This document shows, piece after piece, positions 47,801-59,800 of a stretch of 64,000 nucleotides of DNA. The notes below the pieces were generated by a model, which was not told the DNA's origin, did no database searches, and saw only the letters and a program-made list of their open reading frames with translations. Position 1 is the stretch's first letter. Every line of letters begins with the position of its first letter. Source of the stretch: Athripsodes cinereus (lineage: Eukaryota; Arthropoda; Insecta; Trichoptera; Leptoceridae); assembly GCA_947579605.1 (NCBI GenBank), contig OX388312.1:2914001-2978000 (forward strand), read 5' to 3'. Position numbers and translations under genes: made by a program.

Positions 47801-50800
47801 ATTTTCAGAAATAATTCTTGTCAATTGCTGATGAAAGAAAAGCTTTCGGAAAAGGAAAACGCAACAGCGGAAATTTTCCGAAAAACTTTGGAAGACGAAG
47901 TGACAATTTCGAAAAAAATTCGAAATGAGAAAACTTTGATTTTGTGTTTCTGAATTCTCACAATTTTCTAAAGGTGATGCAGTATCTCCAAAAGTTTTAA
48001 AAGTTAGAACAGAATATTTAAAAATTTTATATTTTTTTTTTTTTTGCGCAAATGAAGTTTTTCCACTGGGCGAATTTAAATTTTCATTTCTTTTTCAATT
48101 TAAGAAACAATTTGTGAAAAGAATTTAAAAGGATTGATTCAAAAAGAAATTTCAAAAATTTCCGCACAAGTTGCGAAAACCGTGTGATGTCGGCTTTACT
48201 AACTATCGTGTGATGTTGGCCTTATAATTTGACGGTTACTTTGTTTGCACGTAAACAACCTTTGAAACAAACAGATTTACATCAATAATAAAACCTCTTC
48301 AACAATCCACACTGCACAACACAAACACGCAACACACTTGGGCGCAAGTGTCAAGGTAACAAACTTAAAACTCCAATGATCACTCAGGGTGTGGTTATGA
48401 CGACTCTTTTGCCTGGGCCGGCTAGCTCTTTCCCAGGGCCGTGATCATTCGAAATCCCCGTGGTGTTGTGTGATGTGGGCACTGTGAATAGTTCGGGAGA
48501 GGACAAATAAAGAACAGAATATTTTCAGTTATAATCCAATCTATTGAAAAATGGTTATTGTTTACATAAAACTCAAACAGATACAAGTACTATCTAAAAT
48601 GTTCTACTGTAACAAAGATGAATAGGTTAAACTAGGCGTTGAGAGAAAGCACCACTGTATATGTCTACAAATAAAAGTGGGAGAAGTTAGGTTACATAAT
48701 GATGAAGTTCCGGGGCTCCAGGCGAAGGCCGGGTAAAGGGTTCTCCTAAATGGCTAGGCGCTCTATGCACGTTCTTGTTGATCCCAAGTTAGGTCGTGGC
48801 GGAACCGAGGAGGCGGTCGCCTCGAAGCCCTTCCTTAGCCTCTGAATCAGGAGGACTGGGGTTTAATGGAGAATAGTGATAATTTACCCAAACGTCCGTT
48901 GTTCACAATGGAGTAATCAAACACTGCGCCGTTAGTCCGACAACGCCCTGAAGGCCTCGTGTCTTTGTTGCTGGCACTATGGACACTGTTCTATCGGCTC
49001 CCGGGCACCTACCCTGCTTTCGGCACTTGATCAGACACTCATCGTGTCTTTTCCCGGCACTTTATACAATTTTTGGTATTTATATACTAATGAAACTTGA
49101 GGAGCGTAAATCGACGTGTCCTATTCGCACGCCATTGCAAAACGGAAAGAGAAAGGGGCACATATTTTACCGTTCAATTTAGCATTTTTTAGGTTGGTGT
49201 TCCTTACTTGCCCACAGTATTGACAACATTGAAGCTAATTATTATTTGTGGTTTTTGCTTATGGCGGGGAATTTGAATCTTTTTTGACATTTAACTTATT
49301 TTCATATGTCAGATGTTTGCATCCTGACAGCTTAAATGACCACACTTCTTAATACCAAATTATAAAGTTGGTATAAAATTTTGTTCTCACCTCAGATATC
49401 CACAAGTCAATGAGAGCCTCCCTATATCTGGCATCAAAGGGTCCTAAATATGATATGAAGGCCGTGGCAATAAGACAATCCCCAGGTAGGTATGTGAACT
49501 TGGTGTCCAAAGACTTCACAGTGGCAATCCAACGATCCTTTTCACCTGAGAAATAAATAAATAATACAATATAGAAAAACTTATCAACAGAAAAAAATTG
49601 ATAAAGCATATTTATTCTGTCTATACCTTTAGCCTAAAAATGGAGCAGACATTCACTGCATGCAATAAATGTGCAAATTGTCCTCTAGTCTTACAAAAAA
49701 TTATGATATTCAGGATGGGAGGCATGCTCCATCACTGCATTGAAAATGTTAAATGTCTTATTTGTAATGTTTTACTGACACCTGTTTTCTACGGGACACC
49801 AAAAAACTTACAGAAGAATGGAAGACCAATTTTTGTTGGGAAAATTTTTGTGATAGGTATTTTCTGATGTAGGAAAATACATATTTTTTAAAGCTGAAAC
49901 TCTCACCTCCCAAGCCCTCAACCAAAGCATCGGCTCTATCCAATTTCTGCTGCAGAGCAATGGCCTTCCTATTCAATTCATCCTTCTCTTCTAACTTCTT
50001 CTGGTATTCACTCTGCAGATAGGCCAATTGCTCGCTCAGCTCTCTAAGCTTCTGCTCAGCCTCTGCCAGCATCCTTTGCATTTCTTGCAGGGAAGCCAGA
50101 GCGGCATTGAGACGATCCTGTTTCGGTTTGACAACCCTGAAATGAATTTATGTAAGGTGGTTTGTTGTTTGTCCAAATTTCTCTAGACCCATGGGGACAT
50201 AGCCTGATGAATATTTAGTTTAAACAAATGTTAATAAACAGAGCCAAACTCTTTCCATTGATGAACATACGTTTTCTTCATATCTCTCCAGGCTTTTCTG
50301 TCCTGGGCCTTTATTTTATGCTTGTTTATTTTTAAACCTAATTATTTCACTTATATATAGATTAGACACTCCAAATGGAGGAACCTAGTTTCTACCTTTT
50401 ATTTTAAAACACACAAACCTAACACGTAGAAGGGATTATGGATTGGGTTGGGGGTCAAGGAACAGATACTGAGCTAGAAGACAAAGATTTTTCCTGCACT
50501 GAAGATTTGAAAACATTGAACGATTGGGAAAGAAGGAAGATTATTCCAGCAACGAGCACCACATACAGAAAATGATCTATATATTCTTATACTCATTTTA
50601 TACTTCAAATTTAGATTGTTAAAAAAATAGTTTTGGACTCACTTGAAGGCGATGGCATATTTCTCAATAGCTCGCACCCAAAGACAAAGTGACTTAGCAG
50701 CTATAGAGACTTTTCCCACATCCTCAGGATCAAAGCCCGACTGCCTTGTATAGTCTCTCATCTTCTTCAGCACTTTCTCCGGAATGTGATCCTTGTCGAA

Positions 50801-53800
50801 GGCTCGTAAGTCGTCCAGGAAATATTGCTCACCAATAACTTTCTTTATATCTGCCCAGCCAATGGGTTTCTAAAAGATCATTCAACAGAACATTTAACTC
50901 ATTGGAAATCTTTCTGAGTATTCCGGTAGTCTCTGTGATACAAGATTAGAAAATGTCCAATAACAGCTAGTCAAAAGGAGCATGTTTCTTTCGTGTTCTT
51001 AAGATAATGACATCAAAGCATTATGAATATTGTGGAAAGTGATGATTTGAAAAAGCTTGGAAAAAGTAGGGCAGCAAAAAGATTTAGGGATGAGCCCCAA
51101 TCTGAAGGAAATAATATTTTAATTATTACCAAAAGGAAATAATATTTTAATTATTACCAAAAGGAAATAATATTTTAATTATTACCTACCTGCAAAACGA
51201 CCATAACTGCTTCCAGCACCACTTTGATGGCTTTGGGAGGCTGAGCATATGACTTAATTTCTGTGATATCCTTTTTGTTCAATGCATCGAGAGCCTGAAA
51301 AATAAAACATGTTTTGGAATCAGATATTTCATGCGTACTCTTTATACTGAGCGTAAGCGCACTGGCTGTAGTCTCTGGAACACTGAAGACACGATGATCC
51401 TGTCCACAGTCATAGTTTGCCAAAAAGAGTGCTGTTGTTTCGTCCACAAGGGTTACCATTCCTATGACAACTCAAAGCATTATAATGATGTCCAACTTTC
51501 ACAGAATACCGTTCCTATGGCAAAGACATCAGAGGTGACTCAATTGGTGCAGAATGGCTTCGAATGGATGAGACTGGTTTAGGCCCTGCGCTCCTATGAT
51601 GAAGCGTTGAGTAACAAGGAGAGAGACAGGCTCTTTGTACAAATACCCCCACAATTTGGAGAACTCTCTGTCCAATGGAGAATATTTGTGTAAAAGAAAA
51701 AAATATATGTGAAATAATGAATCAAGATTAGTTTATGTAAAGAAAACTAACTACTCACAGCCATAGCTTCTTGCAGTGGAGGCATAGCTGTCGCGAGATC
51801 TTTCATGGCAGCATCAGCCAATTTCTTGCAGACCACCTCTTCTTCAGCAATCTTCTGGCTCTTCAGAGTCACACCTTTCTGTTGTTCATCTGCATTCTGT
51901 TGCTGAAGATTTATCTCTCCCATGTACTCGAGGAGTTGTTGGGTGAATTCTGCTACTTGTTTCTAGGAATCAATTCATGTATTTGTTTTTGCTTTTTCAA
52001 TACTAAATAATTATTCATATTCTCCAATTTATTAGAGATTTAATACCTTGGCAACCTCCAGTTCAGCTGACATTTCTGCAACAGAACTTTGAGTTTCATC
52101 CAATTTTTGCAGTCCATTACGTAGCTTGTTTGCATTCGAAGAAACTTCATCTCTTTTACTCTCAAGCATTCTATAATCAAACAATCATACTGAGCTCAAT
52201 GTGAAACAAAGATGACAATAAAATGGACTAGAAAAGTGTGCAATGATTTAAATGAATAGTAGATCTGGACAAAGCGAGTTTAAATAAGTACGGACAAATA
52301 TTTTATCAATAATATATCAAATAGTGGTCAAAAGCCTGACAGTGGAGCTTTGGTTCCCAAGTAGGAAATCCGTAAGTACGATGAGGTGTCTTTGAGTAAT
52401 TTTTCATCAATATTGCCGTGTGAAATATCCAGTTAAATACAAAAACTACATTCAAGATTTCAACATACTTACGATTTGTAACCGTAGACCAACTCCAAAT
52501 AATTGGTCGGAGTGACATAATTGGTTCTCTTCACTTCTGAATACATCTTACTGCAATATTGGTTCACAGAAGAATGGATTAGAGACATGACAGATGCTAC
52601 CGACTTTTTGGTCTGTTCGTTTTGGAAGGAGTCAAAGGGCAAGGTCTGGAAAAAAAGGAATTGAAATTGTAAGTAATAAAACAGATAATGAAACATAATG
52701 GAACAATAAAATAAATTGTCAGTTTTTACATCTTCTTCAGTGGGGGCAATGCAAAGATTCAAATCCATGATAAGCTTGGAAGCCACTTCCAGCAAGGCAT
52801 CTCTCGGCCACTCCAAGAACCAGTCAATCGTGGAGCAACTGATCAAAGCAGGATACTGTCTCAGCCGATTTCTGCAATGTTTAAACAAATGTTAATATGC
52901 TACGGCAGCATTTGATGTAAAATGGGAGGAGTTTCTGAAAAAAGTAAATGAGAGAAACTTTATTGAAAGTAAGACAAGTTACAATAAAACTGCAAACCGA
53001 CTTAATTAAAAGGAATATTAAGTGTTTTATTAAAAATGGGAGGGTTAAAACCAAATTTGTATGTGGCTTAAAAAAAGTAACATTAAAAAAGGGAGGGTTT
53101 TATTAAAGTGGGAGGAGTTACAACAAAATTTGTGTGGCTATAATAAAAGTTACATTAAAAAGGGAGAGTTTTATCAAAAGTGGGAGGGGTGACAAGCGAA
53201 CTGGTTTTATTAAAAGTGGGAGGAGTCATGTAAAATTTGGTGTGGTTTTACTTACACTAAGGAACTGGGAGGGTTTTATTGAAAGTGGGAGGAGTTACAA
53301 TAAAACTGGGTGTGGCTGTAATAAAAATATCCTTTAAAAGGGAGTGGTTTATTTAAAGTGGGAGGAGTTACAATAAACCAGTGTGGCTAATAAAAAGTAT
53401 CCTTAAAAAGGGAGTGGTTAATTAAAAATGGGAGTAGTTACAATTCAATTGGATGTGGCTGTAATAAAAATATCCTTCAAAAGGGAGTGGTATATTGAAA
53501 AGGGAGGAGTTACAATAAAACTGGGTGTGGCTGTAAAAAAATATTCTTGAAAAGGGAGCGGTTTATTAAAAGTAGGAGGAGTTACAATAAAACTGGGTGT
53601 GGCTTTAATAAAAACCCTTAATAAGGGAGTGGTTTATTAAAAGTGGGAGGGGTGACAAGCGAACTGGTTTTATTAAAAGTGGGAGGAGTCATGTAAAATT
53701 TGGTGTGGTTTTACTTATACTAAGGAACTGGGAGGGTTTTATTGAAAGTGGGAGGAGTTAGAATAAAACTGAGTGGCTGTAAAAAAAAATCTTGAAAAGG

Positions 53801-56800
53801 GAGTGGTTTATTAAAAGTGGGAGGAGTTACAATAAAACTGGGTGTGGTTTTAATAAAAGTAACATTGAAAAGGGAGTGTTTTATCAAAAGTGGGAGGGGT
53901 GACGCGTGAACTGGTTTTATTAAAAGTGGGAGGAGTTATGTAAAATTTGGTGTAGTTTTACTTACACTATGGAACTGGGATGGTTTTATTGAAAGTGGGA
54001 GTTACAATAAAACTGGTTGTGGCTTTTATAAAAGTATCCTTAAAAAGGAAGGGTTTTATAAAAAAATGGGAGGAGTTACAATAACATTGGGTGTGGCTTT
54101 AATAAAAATAACATTATAAAGGGAGTGTTCTATTAAAAATGGGGGGCATCACAAGTGAACTGGTTTTATTAATTGTCGGAGGAGTTGTAATTAAAACTGG
54201 GCATTAGTGGGAGTTGCTGAATTACATAAAACTGGGTGTGGTTTTATTAAACTGGGCAGAATTTCAATGAAGAGAAACGAAAGAAACAGTGGGAGGAATT
54301 ACAATGGATTAGGTAGTGGCTTTACCCAAAATGGGAGGAGTTACATTTAAGCTGTTATTCGAAATGGGAGGATTTACTACAAAATTTGATGTGCGTTTAT
54401 CAAAACTGGGAAAAATTACAATAAAATTGGATTTGACATTATTCAAAGTGGAAGGATTTGCAATAAAACTAGGCAAACAGTTTATACCTAAAATCATCTC
54501 CAATAGGACTCATACAGAGAACTACATGTAAATTATCTCTTACTCTTGTCACAAGGAAGTTGTAGACATTTTCATTTGTCTGAATCACATTGGCATTCTT
54601 CATCGGCCTTTCCAATGAACTTTTGATCTGAAAGAAACATTTTTACATTCAAATTAGATTGTAACAGAATGATTCAACCTCAAGTCTCACGATTTTTTAT
54701 TTTGTGGTGGCTGATAGCCTGGTCTCTACCTTTTGGTTTTGAATTTTAATTAAACTTGTACACAACATGCAATATCTCTACTATTAAGAAAAAGAAACCA
54801 CCTATAGACAACCATATTATGTGATTAAATGATTCATACACTAAGTGAACAAAAAATGAACAAACAACCAAATAAGTTTAAGTCAATAGCGATTACTAAA
54901 TAAAACGATTTTCATACTATACCTATATTTATTTTATGATATGAATCAAACATAAAAATGCAATTGCTCAAAATGCGATCTTTGTCGCTCCAAACGTTTT
55001 CCTCACAACATATTCAATTGATAATTAGCCAAAAAAATATTGCCACTGCAATTGTATGTAAATATAAATAATAAATGCTTACATCTTCAAATTCATCCGG
55101 TTTGAACAAATTAGCGACTTCACCACAACTCAGAAGATTATTGATAACCTCCAAGAAACTCTCTTCTGTCACTTGTGTGTCGCTGAAAATGAATGTGGTA
55201 GTCCTATTACTGACTCCCGTAGCCGTGTATAGAACCTTCAAATCCTCACGGAACTCCTTCAGTCCGTAATTGTTTGTGACAGACACTTGATACGAACTGT
55301 AATCGCAGATGAACGATGCGAGACGAGATAAACTTTGTCTACCGGATCCACCTGGAATAATCAAGTCAAGTAAAACAATGTCACTAAATAAAATTCTAAA
55401 AAAAATATTGATGTGATATAATTAAAGACGCAAAACATTGGGAATATCAATCAGTAATTTGGAATGCCAAGATGCTTAAAATTACTGGATATCAGTAAGT
55501 AAGTAATCACTCAAAATTCAAAAATCAATAATTTACTTTTATTTTATACTACTACTACTACTATACCATCACATATCCCACAAGTGGGGTAGCCAGTAGA
55601 CCAACTGCATGTAAGAAACATGCAGTTGGTTTGTTTTCATACCATTACAGTCAAATGAGATATAATAATAAAAATAATAAAAAATTGCACAAAAAAATCA
55701 ACATTAGAAAATAAACATGTAAGAAATTAAACTAGACAAATAAATTTGTGCAACGGGCGAAGTTATCGCAGAAGTGCGATTTATCTTCCAACTAACCCAG
55801 GTGCTAACTTCATATGACAAATATTAAGGTCATCCTCTGTGCCCCATAAAAAAAAATACAGAATAGATATTTAAAGGAAATTTTATATAAATTAACAAAC
55901 CTATTCCAATCAACAGCATATTCCCTCTAGCTTGTGATATGACTCGAACGATCCTTATAATATGCTCTATCGCATATCTGAACAGCACAAGATCCATTCT
56001 GACTACACCTGGAGAGGCGTTATAGTCGGATAACATCTGCTCAATGTGTCTCCTCAGATGATCCATATCGGGTATGTCCTCGTAGATCTTGTAAGGGTTC
56101 ATGAAGTCTCCAAATACAGGACATGTTTTTTCTGGACAGACGGAATTGAATGTTGTGTCGAAGTGCTTGCCGAGAATGTCGTTCATTAAATTTGCAAACC
56201 AAGATCTATCACTGAAAAAAAATTTACATAATGATTTTATTACACATTTTTAATAACTACAAATAAATGCTTTCCTTTATTAACTGGAAGACCCTCTTTC
56301 ACAGTGCATAATTTTTACGATGATATCAAAACATTAGGAATTTTTAGGAAGGAGGTTGCTAAAGTGACAAATTATTTTGAATGGAATAGGTTTATTTATT
56401 CTTTTAAAAACATGTTACGAAAAAAAATAACTACAATTTAGATGCCTCGTTTCAGGTCATTCTTAACCCTGATTTTGTTTTAGGAATGGTAAACAGTGAA
56501 AGAGAATTATCTAAATAGGTATATAGAAAACTAAAACTTAAATAAACTTCTGTACATCTTCAAAAACTCTGTGGAGTTCCTTGTACAGAATATGTCTTTC
56601 GCTTTTTTTTGTATATTTTCAAGTGTCCTGTAAAAGACAGGAATTCGTAAAGCATCATGTTTTAAGGCTCTTAGCTTTTATTGCCACGGGGAAGACAACT
56701 TTCAAGTTTACCTTCTTGCGAGAGATGCTTTACGAACACAAAATAAGTGAATTATTACTTTACAGCACTAAAACAAAGCTTACATTTCGTCTACGAGGCG

Positions 56801-59800
56801 ATCGTAGAAGACTCGATAGTTCTCATGAATCCAGAGACGCAGGATGGCTCCCTTTGTACTGTGAGTATCTTTGTTGCTTCTCAGCAATCCCTAGAACATA
56901 ATATGTATGATTAAAAAATTAACAAATTACTTTTTTAGAGCATCCAACAAAAATTGGTCTCCCACTCTTTTCCGTAAGTTTCAGAGTGTCTTGTTTAACG
57001 CAAGTGTTTGAAAAATAAGGACATTTTACATCTTAAATTCAGTGATGAGGCATACCGCCCATCCTGAGTGTTTTAATTTTTTGTTGGCACAGAGAGGACA
57101 GTTTGTTATATGCGGCTAGTCTGCTACTCCGGTTGAACAAAAAAATTCACATGCGTCATTTTAAATATGTAACGATGATTTGTAACATTCTAACAGCATT
57201 GTCATGAAAGAGCGTTTTATTAGAACTTATCAAAAATTACTTATATCATATATATATATATGTATACCTGAAATATTCTAGAGATATCTCTCAAATTGAA
57301 GAGGTAATGCATCTTCATCGGAGTAGGCAGCAGTTTGCTCATCACCTGGTTAAATATGTCAATGGTAGCCAGCAGGATCGTCTTGCCTATAAAAAATATT
57401 CAATATCAATGCAATTCTTCATTTTGCCTTGCCAGGGAATCGAATCCAGAACCTCGTGACTCAGAGGCATAAGCGTTACCTCTGTGCCATACCGGCAGTC
57501 CTTTAGTAGTGTGACATTGTTCTTTTGCTGCATGTAGGTAATCTGTAGGACCTTGATTGGTTTGTTTATTGTAATGTATTATTTGCATTTAATAACAGTG
57601 TATAATTATTGTTTGTCTCCAAAGATGAATAAATAAAATAAATATATAAAATATAACTCGGTCTAATTCCTCTCTCTCGTTCTAAAAAAGAGACTCTCGG
57701 TCTAAAAATATATAAAATAATCATCGGTCGGTGGATGGCGCTGGTAGTAGCTGCCTGAAACCTCTGCCGTCTCATTTTTTTCAAAATTAAATATTATTAT
57801 CTTATAATTGTTCAAATTAACAAAATTTTAAAACATTTTTTAGTTTCAATAGTTTTTTAAAGTTAAATTTTTGGGTGTTATTATTTTTCAACTAGTTAAA
57901 AATTTCAAAATTAAAAATGTGAATTAGTGAACAATATTTGTGACAATTAATAATACCTTCAATTGGAACTCACATGAAATTCTCGCATTTTAATCAAATT
58001 TGTGACAATCACAAGTGTTTTCAAAATTTTATAATAGTTAAAAAAATAATAGGCGCCCTTGAGACGGTCTAGGGACTGTTAAACGGCGTCAAAATAAAAT
58101 CATCCATAATCATCATAACTACAATGAATACAGACGATGTGACATAAATTCCATTAATTTTTGATCAACTTTTACAAACCAGCAAGTTTAGTCTCTTCGT
58201 GGAACTCAACAAAGTGCTGATTGATCATAGTGCCAAATATCTTGATGAGCTGCGACTGTGGAGGAGTGGGAAGGTAGAAGGAGTGGAAACAGGAGAGGAG
58301 GCGAGTGGGGAGGGCGGAACGAGCTCCACCAGGATGTCCGATTGCACCAGCAATCACCATGCCCTAAAGGATAAATGGAGTTGTAAAAGGATAAAGCAAG
58401 GATTATACAAAATCTTTACATGAATATTAGGTATAGTCCGTTCGCATATTATATGTATGATTATTTATATGTCATCTGTGGAAATGACAAATTCTCATGT
58501 GTCATTTTTATTTATATGTTTCTTTATCACCTTTACACCTTTATCATAATAAGGTCAATATTGTTTTTTGTAGGATCGTGTACTAACTCTATTTATACGT
58601 TGCGCGTGTTGGCGTACATTGTGCGCATAAATAAATAAATACATATATACTAACATATTTCATGAAGTCGCATAAATAAATAAATATATAATAACATATT
58701 TATATAATTTCAATTTTTTTTAAATTTATCTCTTGACCAAATTTTTATTTTGAATTTTTTTACTTATGTTAACGTTATTCTATTATTTAACTGTACTCTT
58801 GTTTTGTATCAAATTAATTGTTTTGTGTCTTTTTTGAAAAAAATAATAATTTTTGTATGCATGTATTGTATGTATACTAAATATTTTACATGTAAAAGGC
58901 TTCGGCCGTGAATATCTTAATAAAAAAAATAATCTCTCAATGTTTGCATGGTGATCAATATTGCTACAAATTTTCTTATCAAAAAGTTTTTTTTAACAAT
59001 AGGTATATTTTACAGTTTCTCAGAGATGGAGGATGCTACCTGTATTGTTTTAGTTAGCATGAGAGATAATTTCCTGATGAAGCCAGGGTAGTTTAAAATA
59101 AAGAGAATTTATGATTTTCTTTTTATTTCAGAGCAAAACATAAAAAATATAAAAAAAAAAATAAGAGTTCATTCACCTTTATATTCCTCTTCCATTGTTT
59201 CAGCCTATCATACCAGAAACCATAGTCCAACCATTGTCTGATAAACTCTAGAGGAGGTTGGGATCCATAGTCATCTCTAGCTGGCATGTTCATGTCATCC
59301 ATTATGGCTAAAAGTTTTTTACCTAAAGAAAGAAACAACATTACAATTAGAAAAATTAATAACATCAAACCAAATAAATTGTATCATAAGAATTTACAAA
59401 CAAACGCATGTTTGGCATAATATTCAAAGCAACATAATAAAATTAACAAATATAAATGTTCTCACTGCGCCGTAAAAATAAGAGGCTTTTAGATTGTTGG
59501 CATACTTCATGCCTATGATTTTGAATATCTTGTAGGTGAAGGATTACAACGAGCTACTGGCAAAATTTTCATTTCAACGACATGAAACATTGACAAAATT
59601 TGATAAGTAAAGAATTCTAAATGTCCAACCTCCAAGAGGTACAAAATTCTCCTTATTCCTCTTCTCCAAGCGAGCTTCAATCATGTCCTGCACATTCTTT
59701 GAGCTAGTCTGAGCCGATATATTCATTATGAGACAATTGTACTGGTTGGCGTCAATGTCATTGATGACGCTCTGCATCAGAGATGATTTGCCAGTTCCGG

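Larger units (their letters stand above)
40014..49329 (-). mobile_element. Complete Ty3/Gypsy LTR retrotransposon, 9.3 kb
   Basis: The two LTRs (980 and 981 bp) enclose gag and pol, all on the minus strand. The 4-bp target duplication GCTT lies at 40010-40013 and 49330-49333. Domain order in pol is protease, reverse transcriptase, RNase H, integrase, which is Ty3/Gypsy order. No env-like frame was seen. Between pol and the 3' LTR is about 1.8 kb of noncoding, repeat-bearing DNA. The element sits in the intron between dynein exons 49391-49545 and 39368-39467, in the sense orientation. LTR near-identity and open frames indicate recent insertion. Clade within Ty3/Gypsy is not assigned. Confidence 0.96.

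Noticed and set aside
48331..48348. Canonical tRNA primer-binding site inside the 5' LTR of the Gypsy element
   Set aside because: The sequence after the LTR in element orientation is CTTGCGCCCAAG, which does not begin TGG and could not be assigned to a tRNA 3' end by eye. The priming mode is left open.
52905..54345. 70-bp array as a CRISPR array or coding repeat protein
   Set aside because: Diverged contiguous units with indels, no stable frame, inside an intron.
54538..54543. GTAAGA as the donor of the exon at 54488-54627
   Set aside because: Ending there would remove the conserved [18 protein letters not shown] segment and no other exon supplies it. Reading through to the donor at 54486-54487 keeps phase and homology.
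57410..57505. Functional tRNA gene
   Set aside because: A and B boxes are present but a paired acceptor stem and clear cloverleaf are not. It is a SINE head, as are 7565-7640 and 12757-12841.
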